Source of the DNA: Parapristionchus giblindavisi
Taxonomy: Eukaryota > Nematoda > Chromadorea > Rhabditida > Diplogasteridae
Direction of reading: 5' to 3'
Assembly (NCBI GenBank): GCA_943737045.1
Contig: CALSFV010000018.1
Coordinates: 930,001-994,000 of the forward strand
Length of the DNA: 64,000 nucleotides
Below the pieces are notes generated by a model that saw only the letters and a program-made list of their open reading frames with translations, was not told the DNA's origin and ran no database searches. Both the position numbers and the translations under genes were made by a program. Below, in pieces: positions 11,411 to 24,161 of this stretch; position 1 is the stretch's first letter, and each line of letters starts with the position of its first letter.

Positions 11411-12660
11411 ACTTTTTGCATATCACTTACAACCTATGTGAGCGAAATGTAAGAGATTTGGATGATAATTCAAAGGACTCTATCCTTACCCCCACACTGA
11501 TGTCCCAGAGAATTCTATGTCAACTCTATCCAATGTTGGAAAGTATTTCGAATGTTGCTGCCATTCTTTTTTCATATTGAACAATTTAATTGATTAATTA
11601 ATTAAGACCTCAATTGATTCTGACGCAGCTCCGATGAGGTTGAGACTGGAGGAAGTAAGGATTAATTTTTAGTTATCATTTAACATAAATAAATAAAATT
11701 ACCCAACCTCAACATAGTATTTCTTGAGGTTAGTAAACGATGTTCTAATTGCGTTGTCTTCGATGTTCAACAACGTCATATTCAAGGCAACGCTTCCACT
11801 TTCGAAGTTGATTAAATATTGATTGATCTTATTAATCAGAATACTGTAGCTTTTCCATCCACACACTCAACTACAGTACTTCGAGACGTCTCTACACTAT
11901 ACACCATATGGATTGAGATTGATAGAACCAGTCTTTGAGAATCTCTCCAAAGCATTCAATACATTGTTGAAAACGAATAGCTCCAGTGTTTTCATCTGAT
12001 AAACAACTGAATGGAGGACGATATGCTAGACAAGTTGACTTTATATGAGATACTTGACAGCTCATTAATCAATTGAGAAAGTATCTGTATCTTCAAATGA
12101 GCGGCTCGCAAGCCACGCGGATATTCATTCCCCCTGCATTTTGCCTAATTCAAAGCCATAGTTTGGCTCATAGTGTAGCCACGGCAATTAACAAATTTTG
12201 TTTAAACATATTTTTGAAATCATCGAAATTGCCTTCGTTTTGTAGCACTTAATGAGTTGATGCCAGCAGTTAAAAAAATATTGAATTGAACAGAAAGCTG
12301 AGAAATCGTTTGATTCACTTTTGATCTGCACTTTCGAATATTCTATTGTGGCAGCGGTTAACCTCCGAGAGAGGTGATAATAAATGCTTCTCCCGTGAAT
12401 AACCGCACCATTGGGATGGATAATCATGAGTCATTTTCGCCAAACGACTGTATGTATATGTATCAGCAGTTCCCATATGTATAATAGAATTATACCAATT
12501 GAAATGATTGACTCAAGAAAGTAAGATTTTGAAAAAAATCTAAATTCATTGACCGCGCGAAACACATTTTCTTACAATTACACAAAACAGATGGAAAGAC
12601 ATTATGATTTAAATAAGAACATCACAGTACACATATAAAGATAGAACAATTAAAACAGAT
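11411..12660. other. Intergenic, no recognisable feature
   Basis: AT-rich DNA between the broken acyltransferase and the 3' end of the CX-module gene. Only short, unsupported ORFs are present on either strand, and I see no long repeats. Confidence 0.5.
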
Positions 12661-14975
12661 TCATGCTTCTAATGGAGCAGAGGGTATCGGATGCATTGGA
12701 CTTTTCGTAGTAGTCGAAGACAATTCATCGGTAGAATCGTAATCAATGGGAATAAATCCATAATCGGGCGGTTGTGGTGAAGGTGGGGATGCAGTCGGGG
12801 CTAATGTATATGATTGATGGACATCCTGACAATGGATATTATCAGAGAGAGGAGTTTCTGTTTTTTCTTCCGTCACCAAGATCATTCAATTGTCTTTCAT
12901 ATTCTAGAAAAAAACACCGATCATTTCTGCTCAAATTCGATTTTTTTAAACATGTGAGACTTTATCATTGAAAAAATCTCCGAGTTTCGGATTATCGTTC
13001 TAGCATTGCTCTAATCTCAAAACCTACCATTGTGTTGTCGTCTCCCAGATTTCTGATGCACTTCCGTACTCCGTTGTACATCACATAAGCAAGCATCATG
13101 CATAGTATGATGTAGATGGAGAATTTTCTGAATTATTTGTTAATTATTCAATTATATATTTCAAAAATAATGCATATTAGTCGACGTTAATGTGGCAATT
13201 TCGCGTCGACTTACCTCACTACCAAACTTGTAACGACTTACGCATTTTCTTTTTCAACATTGCAGCATTCCCAGTCACAACATTCCTTTCCTTCAGGACA
13301 CAACCAGGCCAATTTCGTCACTCTGCAATAGATTACGATCTATGATAGAGCCCTAAATAAATAAGAAAAACCTGGTATATCAAATAAATAAACAAATAAA
13401 CAAATAATAACGCATAACAAAGACAAATAATAGTAAAATCGAACAGACCTTTCATTTTCGTTAAGCTTTATCACTTTCTTTGCGAACAATGAAGACTCAG
13501 AAATCGATCGAGAACATCTGCAAGAAATAATTGTGCTTCTATTAGTATACATATATGAATCAATACACCTGTTATAATCTGGAACGTTACAATATGAGAT
13601 ATTTCCGCGATCATTCGATGTAGAATACATCACACAGCCCATCTTATTCTCTCTGGGAAGGTATTTCTCATCCCAGAACAATGCAAACGATGAACGAACC
13701 CTGCAATTACATCACTTTTTACTAAATAATAATAATTTATCATAATGTTCCGTTCATCATATCATATCATAATGCTTTAGCCGTTGTTTTGCTTTTCATT
13801 TTAATCAAGCGTTGTTGTGATCTTTTGAAAATAATTCAAAATGTTGTAATAAGTGATAAAAACGTTACAAAACGGGTTTTTCGGGTTCGGCGACATATAA
13901 AACATCCGTGGTATTGGGTAGAATTTCAGTGTTGTTAGTGTCCAGAGTAGTGAATGTTTGATGGTTGGAGTACGATCTGCTATGATAACTCTCTGAAAAC
14001 TATTAAATTCAATAATATCACTTTTTTGTTCAGTTTCATTCATTCATCGATCAAGTTTTCTCTTCGAATGCTTTGAAATAATTATTCGTTTGTTTTATGT
14101 TTATGCTTATTTTAATTGTACTCATTGTCAGTTGAATACTTACAAGGGAACTTTCTCAACCATATCACATGGGAATAATTGACCAGAATTAGTTTTCGAT
14201 GCTGATTACGAATCCGTTTTCAAACGTTGCCCAATCGAGTTGAGATTCGATAAAATCGATATTAAAATTCGCTAGTTCATTCGGAAATTCTTGAGTGTTC
14301 CTATACAAACCATCCCAATGCGGTTATAAACTCATCTATCAATTGTCCAAACACCTCCTGCTGAAATTTAGGGAATATTGTAGGAAAGTTGTGAATTTTC
14401 GAATCAAATAGTCGAATTCCAAGATCGATTTTCTCGAATCTCAGCTCGATTGGGCAACGTTTGAAAACGAATTCGTAATCAGCATCGAAAACTGATTCAG
14501 GTCAATTATTCCCATGTCATATAGCCAAGTTGGGATAGTTCCCTTGTTAGTAAATAACAAAAATGTCCGTGATTTGTTCTCACCTGTAGTTAGAAATATC
14601 ATGGATCTTTGATCAGTTCCGAAATAAGAATTTGTCAGAGTATTCTCAGAAACGCATGGTGAATTTCCAGAAATACCGCATCTTCCACTTCTTAAAAGTG
14701 ATTTTTTTGTTCTGAATTGTTTGGTGACATATTTATTTGCTTAATACGAGAGTCGTAATACAAGAATGACAAAGAACTGAACAAAGTCCCTCACATATAT
14801 GATGGTAAAGGTTTTAAAGATCTCACGAAGATGTTCTATAGCGAGAACGTCTCGATCCTCTGTAACTTGATCCGGAAGACCATGAAGACTTTGATGAACT
14901 CTTGCTACTACTTCTACTACTACTTGAAGATCTCGCTGATGAACTTCCACGACCTCCACCACCTCGACCTGACTT
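12661..14975 (-). CDS. CX-module single-pass membrane protein (5' end unresolved)
   Basis: Exons read on the minus strand are: about 14975-14827 (Ser/Arg/Gly-rich, SSSARSSSSSRSSSKSSS-like), 13976-13869, 13700-13569, 13517-13449, 13322-13242, 13127-13028 and 12857-12661. Phases agree across the first five junctions. The middle exons give C..VM..., YCNVPDYNRC, then WLCPEGKECCDWECC, the cysteine spacing of the nematode CX module. A hydrophobic span (IYIILCMMLAYVMY) follows, then a Pro-rich tail with PPDYG. This suggests a surface protein with a cysteine-rich ectodomain and a short cytoplasmic tail; its function is unknown. Oddities: the last junction needs a phase shift I could not resolve, and no signal-peptide exon is visible because a 1.8-kb palindrome begins at 15001. 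Confidence 0.7.
14145..14550. repeat. Foldback element in CX-gene intron
   Basis: 14145-14285 is repeated in inverted form at about 14400-14550 (shared 'gaaaacgaattcgtaatcag' type blocks). It lies wholly in the long intron between the Ser-rich exon and the exon at 13976. Confidence 0.8.
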
Positions 14976-15000
14976 TGTCATATTAAGAGGCCTGTTCCCT

Positions 15001-16829
15001 AAGACTCGATCATATTCGACCACCCCCGGACACGTGCGCTAGCAATGAGTACTGGGAGTCCATACTTGGGTGTTAGGAGTGCCCCCGGCCCTTATTACAC
15101 AAAACGGCTGAAATTTCCTGTTTGTGTTTGCTAATTCACTATTAGCATCGAATGTGCGTTGATTCCTAAACCATTTTTTTTACTCAAAATTTTGGTTTTT
15201 TCGGACAAATCATCCCTTGTTTTAGTTAGTGCCCAATATTTCCGACCAGGTATTGTAGCCTAAGCAATTCTGCATTTATTTAACTTAAAAATGGGTTCTT
15301 CCCGATCGACCATTTTGTCGAATTTTTCGCTCGAACTTCCGTCATCGATGGTTTTCCCGAACAAATGCTGTATTTTCCAAACGATTGGTGCGGAATTGCG
15401 GTCTACTCAAAGTTTAGAGGTGAGACGAGTAAAATGACACAAGAAGCCCATCACTTGGATCAATTTGAAAATTTCGATTTTCATGACCCGGGGGTCATGG
15501 TCTGAAAATTTCAAAATTTCTCAAGTTTGAAATGTTTTCATTTATGTGGCTTATTGAAAAGTACTAATGATGTGAATAATATTCAGCCAATGCTCAACGG
15601 CCGATCTCTCCTTTGAACCATTTTTTCGAAAATTTTCATTCTGATTGCGTGCGAAAAATCAGAATTGTGTTTGAATCAGTTTCCAACTTGCTTTCTGTAA
15701 CATTCTGTCATAGTACTTTGCAATGTACATAATCAATATGAAAATCGTTAATTTTCGAAAATTCATATTTTTACCATGACCCCGGGGGATGGAAATCGAT
15801 TTTTCAAAAGTGATCCGAATGCCGGGATTCCAGTTCTACTACGTTTACTCATCATGAAACTTCACATTGTCATTGTCATTTGCTCATTGTCGCAGCATTC
15901 GAATCGAAAAACTGCAATATTATAGAAATTTGCCATGAAAGGAGGGGCTTCAAATTGAATTTTATGAATTTTCGAAAATAAACGATTTTCATATTGATTA
16001 TGCACATTACAAAGTACTAAGACAGAATGTTACAGAAAGCCAGTTGGAAACCGATTCAAACACGATTCTGATTTTTCACACGCATTCAAAACGAAAATTT
16101 TCGGAAAATGATTGAAAGGAGAGATCAGCCATTGAGCATTGGCTGAATATTATTCACATCATTAGCACTTCACAATAAGCCACATAAATGAAAACATTTC
16201 AAACTTGAGAAACCTTGAAATTTTCGGACCATGACCCCTGGGTCGTGAAAATCGAAATTTTCAAATTGATCCAAGTGATGGGATTCTTGTGTCATTTTAC
16301 TCGTCTCACCTCTAAACTTTGAGTGGACCAAAATTCCGCACCAATCGTTTGGAAAATACAGCATTTGTTCGGGAAAACCATCGATGACGGAAGTTCGAGC
16401 AAAAAATTTGACAAAATGGTCGATCGGGAAGAACCCAGTTTTAAGTTAAATCAATGCAGAATTGCTTAGGCTACAATACCTGGCCGGAAATTTTGGGCAC
16501 TCACTAAAACAAGGGATGATTTGTCCGAAAAAAACCAAAATTTTGAGTCAAAAAAGTGGTTTAGGAATCAACGCACATTCGATGCTAATAGTGAATTAGC
16601 AAACACTGTGTACCCTAGACACATCGCAGATGGTATTTAGACTTCATCTCAACAATTTGAGAAATTATGATTTTTTAAAGTTTTTAAAAATTATTTTATC
16701 TAATAGCCTGAGGGCACAAACAGGAAATTTCAGCCGTTTTGTGTAATAAGGGCCGGGGGCACTCCTAACACCCAAGTATGGACTCCCAGTTCACATTGCT
16801 ATCGCACGTGTCCGGGGGGTGGTCGAGTC
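15001..16829. repeat. 1.8-kb palindrome upstream of the CX gene
   Basis: Arms of about 0.8 kb (15001-15770 and 15955-16829) are near-perfect inverted copies. Both ends share 'agactcga' and 'ccggacacgtgcg', and the right arm has an extra block near 16610-16700. The loop is only about 180 bp. The left end overlaps the start of the CX-gene Ser-rich exon region, so the insertion may have displaced the gene's original 5' end. ORFs in the arms are mirror-image repeats. Confidence 0.85.
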
Positions 16830-18375
16830 TTAACGGCCATCTCTCTTAAAGAGAGTCAAATCGGAGAAAAAATGACAGATCGTAAAATAAGACGAATGAA
16901 AGCTGAAGCACATCTTTACTGTATTTTAAGTGTGTTGCTTGTTAAATTAATAAGCGCTACAGTATTACAAATAAACATTTATCGTAGATTCGAACAGATG
17001 GCATGTCCCTCCCCTTTTTGTCTATCTACATCTATGTCTTCCTATCTCCCGCTATTTCTAACATTACACTTCAATCAAGCATTCGCAGGAACTACCCCTA
17101 ACCCGATTAAAAACCAAAAATTATTAGGCAATACAAATCGCTTCAATCATTTTTGTTTATTAATATGTTTCTCCATCTACTCGTTCAATCAATAATCATT
17201 AAAAACCTCCTCTGGCCTCGATGATCACATGAAGAACTGCAAGAATAATCAATAGAACTCTTATCCATTCATTGTAGATCATCAATAGTCAATCTGAAAA
17301 GTGGAATCAAAACAACGAAATGTTGTAAAGAATAGCAACTGTTATTGGAGATCTCTTAGATCTAGACAACTGTTATGTAATGTGCTATGAAGCCGTTCAA
17401 AATGGGTCAACAAAAGTTAAACGGAATTACCAAGCTAATTACAGAGCAGTAATTTTATCTGCTTTTTAAAGATAAGTAATACATCCAATCAAAAGGAGTT
17501 AGTAGTGGTCAAACCTAATATGGAAAGAAACAAACGTACCTATCATTTCTCTTTTCTATTCTCTTTTACTCTATCGACCTTGAACTAGAGTTCTATCTCT
17601 ATTTCGTCTTTTTTTCTTCAGTGAATGCTTTGATGAGTTATCGATTTATTTTAATAAAGTGATTTATTTTGTTATATTACATAGTTTTGCTAAAGTTATC
17701 TAATTTCATTTATATACAATATAAATAAAGATTTTATCTCACAAAAATATGTGGGCTACACTACACAACAAATGATTCCGCGGTACGCATTTAAATTGGT
17801 GCATAACTACCCACGAAACCGAAAACAGCGTAAACTTTGCCTTTCCATATTCAGAAATTTGTAGCTAAATTTACACGTTCAAGAGAGATCATAACTAAAG
17901 GGAATTCAACTAAACTAAAAGGAAGTCAAGAGCGTGCACTTATGTGCCTAATTGTAAGATTTTAGTTCAGAAACAATATGATCGAGAAACTCATTTGCTT
18001 TGGGAAGTGCACCACTGTACATTATTTACTAGCAATGGAAAGAATGATCATTTAAAAAATAGCTCTGCGCTAATTTTAAGCACTCCACGTAGGCTGGCCT
18101 TCGACGTTGATATTGTGTACAACGTAAAATGCACTACCCTGGTTCCAGGATTACGAGTTATGTTCCGAAATTCAAAAGTTACACGTAATCATCTCACATG
18201 GTCGATGCTTATTACATATTTTCGAATAGTATATTATATCAACGTGAAAGTTTCTGAACCTCTAATTTTCACTATACTTTGTGTTTATCGTTGAATATGA
18301 ACATTTAATTTTGTGTGTAAGTAGTTACAGCTACCACATATTTTGGAAACCTCACTCGTTGATATTCAGTGTATT
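16830..18375. other. Intergenic, no recognisable gene
   Basis: Two moderate ORFs (16872-17195 and 17944-18294, plus) show no family motif and no splice-consistent extension. The first begins with a signal-peptide-like stretch, but nothing supports it further. Confidence 0.45.
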
Positions 18376-18774
18376 ATGTCATCCTTAGTGAATGAGAGTC
18401 GTCATGCAAATGAAGTCACAGCTACTACAGATACGGTAATAATGAGCTAATGTAATTAATAATAGTAAAGGTTTACATATAATCATCGTATGATTGTATG
18501 TACATCATATTCTATTGGTCGTAGAATACATTAATTATTACTTTCTCAACTATTCGCACAAATGACAGATTTTTTGAGAGATACATCGTAAATTAGAGAA
18601 GTAATATAGATCGAAGATCATTTTCTTTTAATTTTTAGATGTTTATCTTTACGATGTTTATTATTGGAACGATTTCGCTGCCTCCGAACATCGTATCCAT
18701 CTACCTGCTCGCATGCAAAAGTTCATTCTATTCAACCGAAATGCGATTGCTCCTTCTAAATCTCCAAGTAATAC

Positions 18775-18833
<59 letters not shown>

Positions 18834-21004
18834 TAGTTAACAAATTGATGAACATAGTACACTCAATAGGTGTAAAAAACAACGCCGTAATCATTACATT
18901 TTTCATACAATTTATATTTCACTATGGTTGGTTTTACTCAATTTTAATTTAGATTCAGTGCACATTTCAAAACTTCCACTTCTGTATATTGTTTACGCCA
19001 GTGATATTTCCAGGACTAGGTGTGAAATTAAACTAATCTAAAAAAGATGTAACTAATTTTCAGGCGGCGGATATTGTAGTGGAGCACTGTGCGCGATAGG
19101 GTTGTCTTTTCATTATTCACTCGTCAGTAATTTTGCCATTTTATATTTGCGTAATACACTTCACTTCTTGCATATGCACAAACTTCTTATATTCCAGTGT
19201 ATATTCCTTCTGTCAACAGTATTGATTTCATCAGCATTTATTATTTTGATAATTGCAAGACATCAAGTTCTGCTCTCCCAGGATTCTCGTTTCAAGCTAT
19301 CATCAACATCACGAAACGGTTTGCTTAAAAATCTCCAGTTGTATACCTCCTATTCAATATACTTGATATCTCCGGAATGATATAAAATACAATATCATTT
19401 CATTATCAAATAATTGGTACTTGATGGCATTTCAACCGTTTTATTTTCAAATAATTTTACAGTTTAATCGCTATTTTCTTGCAGGTCTATATCTTCTCAC
19501 AAATTTATCTTTATTGATCATTCCCGGAATGGTTTTCGCTTGCGTTACTCCACTAGAAGATCAAGTCAAATACATCTCTAATCAAGTATTTTCTATTTAC
19601 ATACGTTACATCAATATCTATTACATACAGTTTGAATGTTATGGGAAATAGTATTGGAACAATATTTCTTGAAAATCATTTATTTTTCGTCATAAAAAAA
19701 GTTGTTCTAAGCTACAGAACTAATAAATTCAGAAATTACGAATTTAGAATAGTATTAATAAATATTTATTTGTAGATCCTTCGATTTCTGTCCTGGCGAG
19801 AACGAGATCTGAACTGGTCTGTCATATATATCGCAGATGAATCTATAACCAAAACTATACTTGTTCTTGTACTTGAGATCAACATAATAGTCTTCGGATC
19901 GATAACAATACTTCTACTATTGCATACCTCCTGGTTGATCTTTCAGTGAGTATTGAGAAAATATCCGCTATGGTCATAGTCTCTCGTTTGCGAGAGAGTG
20001 TGAGCTAGTCGAATAGACGAATATTCCTTTATATCATTGATAAAGAACAAAGTGTAATATGTAACATAAAGACGCCGTAGTTAAGATATGGTTTTGTAAA
20101 ATCAAATTTTGAGATTTACATACAACCAATAACCAGGTCCTACAAAATGAGGTCAGGCAGACGATTGAGGGGAGGATGGCAATCAGCAAAAGTGAAGAAC
20201 ACTCTGTTAATTCTACTTCAGGTATTATCCGAAGACAAAGTAAAATGAGGGAAACTATCTCATTATGAAATATAAAACAATAATGTTGAGTTGGCCCTCG
20301 CCTTTTTGCTGTTGCTTTTACCCTTTGGAGGCATCACTTTTACCATCACGAGAAACGTTGACAAAGGGACAATAGGTAAGATTAAATTAAATTAATCTTA
20401 TTCAGATTATTCAGTTAAATTAAATTAATTTACCACAACATACATCAATCAATGAATTAATATTTTTCGGACTCGTTAATCGGTTTGTTGCAAGTTCGAA
20501 ACCGTTGTGTATTTCTTCACATGAAAATATTCGAGAGACTCCACCTTTAAGAGTTCGTCCTTTGCATGGAAATCGTTCAATCGCTCTATTCTCTCTCTAA
20601 CTCGATCTTGCTCATCAAAAGCAACAAACAGTAAGTGTCACATACATTTATTTCGCATACGACTATATCGCATAAATTAGAGTAAAGATTCTGCAAAAAA
20701 ATGGATTGAATCGTACAGCATAGGTATAGAGGTTGAATAAACCCCTAACTGAAAGGCTACTAATTTTACCCCCCCCCCTCCCACTTTTTTATGTATTTTC
20801 CACAGGTTGAGAGGAATTTTATGCCCTACGCGACAGAGGCGTCAGTCAGTATCGGTAATTGTGTTGATCAAAAAAATTGCCAGACTATATTTATTGCAGA
20901 TAAAAGCAGCTGAATCTAGCGTTTCAAGAGTTCATACACCTGTTAAACAACCGAAGTTCTTTACTCACCGAACTCATCCTTATCCCCGTTTCTTAACACC
21001 TTAA
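18376..21004 (+). CDS. Serpentine chemoreceptor 1 (Str superfamily, Srh/Sri-like)
   Basis: Twelve exons join in phase to a 367-residue protein: 18376-18435, 18639-18767, 18953-19019, 19064-19122, 19198-19318, 19485-19585, 19776-19945, 20137-20221, 20291-20375, 20552-20630, 20806-20848, 20900-21004. The product has several hydrophobic helices and family-like landmarks: STEMRLLLLNLQ after helix 1, QCTFQNFHFCILF in helix 2, GGGYCSGAL before helix 3, an IIARHQ motif, and a last helix followed by a short Ser/Thr tail. Such receptors detect chemicals at sensory cilia. The downstream paralogue has introns at nearly the same positions. The acceptor of the tenth exon (TTTAAG) is weak but is the only one that keeps the frame. 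Srh versus Sri cannot be settled by eye. Confidence 0.85.
18773..18832. repeat. (ATA)n microsatellite in receptor intron
   Basis: About 20 copies of the trinucleotide ATA/TAA lie in the second intron of chemoreceptor 1. Poly-Ile readings of this stretch are artefacts. Confidence 0.95.
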
Positions 21005-21354
21005 TACATGAATATTTTCGTGAAGAAATAAAAAAAGTGGTCTTCTGGCAACTGCTAAGCTTTCTTGTTACTCACTAGGATCAAGATTGCGTTCTCTTGT
21101 CGCTATGCTAATTCTACGTTTCATAGAGTAAAGATGTTCACGAATACTTCAATTTATACATTTTAATCGAAAATCGAAAGTGCACTAAACACCTGGTTGT
21201 TTGTAAGTGGTAATAAGCCAGTATGTGTACACAACAAATTTAAACATATCTTCAGTTTCTCTCGAACAACCTTCAATTTGCTTTATCGTTAGTTTGCATT
21301 CCCTTATCTTCTAGTTTTCTCACCAACTTTCGGTCTAGCCGCAGTTGAGGTTGC

Positions 21355-24161
21355 ATGAATATCAGTCGAGATTCGAATGAAGTGACTGCCGAAACGGATG
21401 CATTGTTTACCACTACCATGTTCACCGTCGGCATATTATCATTGCCTTCCAATTTGACATCAATATATTTACTCGTTAAAAGAAGCTCCTTTTTCTCCAC
21501 AGAGATGCGACTGCTTTTGATGAATTTGCAAGTAAGTCTTTTTTTTTGAGAAACAGAGCCTTTTGTGCCTACTATCTTTCGAAACAGAGCGTTCGAAAAT
21601 ATTAGATTGCAAAGCTAAACTCCATAGTGTTTCCTAGCGGATTGATTATTTATTACTTTTATGGAACAGACATTATTTATATACTTTTGACAGTGGCGAT
21701 AAACAAATCATTTCAGATTCAATGTGCTTGGCAAAATTTCCATTTCTGCATTGCTTTTGTGCCTACTATTTTTCCTGGTCTAGGTGAAGGAAAGGATATG
21801 ATGATCATCGATATCGATTTTGTTTCAGGTGGAGGTTACTGTAATGGCCTTATGTGTTATCTCGGTATTCCATTTCATTACTGCATGGTATGAGTCTATA
21901 TTAGTTTGTAGAAGAATTAAATTTCCTTTTTTTTCTCCATAACCCTGCATCCCATCAATTATTGTGCTCAAGAAAAAAGTTTCCAATATTTTTATGAAAT
22001 TTATTGTTCACCTTGATTGTTTACTATTTTAAATTTTAGGGTATATTCATCATAAATGCTGTTCTTATATCATCTGCCTTTCTATCCCTTGTATTCTCTC
22101 GTCACCAAACCCTCTTACCGCATGATTCCAAGCTTAAAATGAAAGATCGCGGTAGAACAGGTGAGGTTACTGGTTACTGTAACGAAGAATACTTGTATTA
22201 TACATTTTATACATATATTTTCTTTGAAAATCTGCGGACTGCATTATAGCAATGCTCAGAAGACATAAAGAGTAATATGGAAATAGTGTGTAATGCAGTT
22301 TCCAGGGAAAAGAATGTAGTGGTGCACTGTTCTCTCTTTTCATAATTTGAAATATTATTGGAAAGATGAAACATTCCCATTCGTATCAAGACATGAAAGA
22401 GATCAATTTCATTTCAGCATTCTACATCTTCACACATGTATGTATGTTGAGTCTTCCTGTACTATTTCTTTGCTCTGATACATCCAAGGAAAAACAAGGA
22501 GAATATATCTCAAATAGGGTTCGTAAAACTATCATATTAATACGTATGATTATTCTAAGCCACCAAAATATCGAATATTATTAAGAGTTTAACCTTATAA
22601 TTTGCGAATAAATATTAAACATGGCTATTTCACAAACGATTAAACAGTGCAAGCACTTCTATGTTGCAATTATCATCTGATAACTTCCGTCCCTTTATGA
22701 ATTTCGTTCTCATATCGGAAATGACGACTGTCTCTTGCTATCACCTGTTCTCTTTGAGTGAGACTAGCCTAATTCTAGCCCTCAAACCCGCAAACACTCG
22801 AAAAAGACAGGGTAATTATCGAACTGATCAATGGTGTCCTTTACAGTTTCTCAAGTTTTTGACATGGCGTGAACGTGGAGTTAATTGGTCTGTGATTTAC
22901 ATACCGGAAGGATCGATATTGTTACTCGCCCTATTGGGTTCTGTCGGATGGAATGTCAATATATTTGGAATGATTATGTTATTGCTGCTCTTGCACACTG
23001 CGTGGATCATATTCCAGTAAACATTTTAAAATTAGCGACAAGGGAATATTTTACCCAACAATTTAGGAAACGCATTAATTGCAATAATAGTTTTTTTTAA
23101 AACCTATTCATTTGGATGTTTTTCATATCTTTTGATCTGACAATGAGCATTAACAGATATGTAGAATTGTTGCAATCCAGTTCATCATACGAATTTCAGA
23201 TCATACAAATTGCGCTCTGGAAAGCGTCTGCAAGGCAAAAGTTGGCAATCTGCCAAAGTGAAGAATACAGTTATAATTTTGCTACAAGTAATACAAATCA
23301 GTCCTTAGAATGCTCAGATTTAAATTTATTAAATATCCTTCGCTCTTGTTAAACTTTCCATCTCTGATCAAATTCTCTCAAAGACAAAGAAAGTGAGACC
23401 ATAAAGGATTCAAATTAATTCTTGAATACGTAATCGAATCAATTAGAATGATCGCCCATGGAGACCATTCATCGTTGAACTATGGCCGCTTAAATGTTTT
23501 AGTATTTATTAAACCGGAATTTCAGCTCTTAATAGCATTGATTCTTCTTGTCTTTCCAATGGCAGGAATATCGTTGTCCATCGGTTGGAATGTGGATAAA
23601 AATACCATTGGTGAGCGAAATATTGAAATATTTTCAAAAAAAGAAATTTGCAGAATTCGTATTATGGATGGAAGTGATATTTTCATTCCATGCGCCAGCC
23701 AATTCGCTGTTTTACATTCTCAGCAACAAACAGTACAGCCCCTTTTTCAAATTATATTATACTTTTATCATGATATCCAGAAAATGGCCCTATTATAACC
23801 ACCTTTTGATATAGATTATATCAACCTTTGTTTAGATACAATGCGTGGCTGCGTAATTTCATTCCATCATGGTGCTCCATCAGCCGTCTTCCTCCCAGTA
23901 TTGCAGTGGTAAGTGAAGCAAAAATGCATTTATTACCATTCCGTGCTTCTTCCTATCCTCACATACATTTTAGAACATATTTAATGCTTCCCATTGTTTT
24001 AGCTATCTCAAAAAAATTTTTCTTGTGATTTTATCAACTTCTAAGTTGAATAATTTCAGTCTGCCGTCGGTGATGCTACTTCATCTGATGTGAGAAGCGT
24101 TTCCATGGTACCGGTTCAGATTCCTGTGAGTAGTCTGATCGACTTAGTTGATTGTGGTTGA
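21355..24161 (+). CDS. Serpentine chemoreceptor 2 (tandem paralogue)
   Basis: Eleven exons join in phase to 373 residues: 21355-21531, 21717-21783, 21829-21887, 22040-22160, 22418-22518, 22847-23016, 23200-23287, 23526-23610, 23654-23732, 23836-23908, 24060-24161. It parallels chemoreceptor 1 exon by exon (STEMRLLLMNLQ, QNFHFCIAF, GGGYCNGL, ISSAF, SRHQTLL, LTWRERGVNWSVIYI, SAKVKNTVIILLQ, NVDKNTIG, LSNKQYN). The start is the first Met of an exon carrying a short extracellular N-terminus. The first exon here fuses what are exons 1 and 2 in the neighbour, showing one intron gained or lost between the copies. The intergenic gap to copy 1 is only 350 bp. Confidence 0.88.

Noticed and set aside
12188..12427. 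79-residue minus-strand ORF
   Set aside because: No motif, no splice-compatible neighbours and no link to the CX gene downstream.
16872..17195. 107-residue ORF with a signal-peptide-like start
   Set aside because: Only the first 25 residues look plausible; the remainder lacks features and nothing extends it by splicing.
17944..18294. 116-residue ORF on the plus strand
   Set aside because: No family motif, no signal peptide and no neighbouring exon in phase; length is compatible with chance in AT-rich DNA.
18713..18952. ORF with a poly-Ile run
   Set aside because: Reads through the microsatellite in a receptor intron; only its first part overlaps a true exon.
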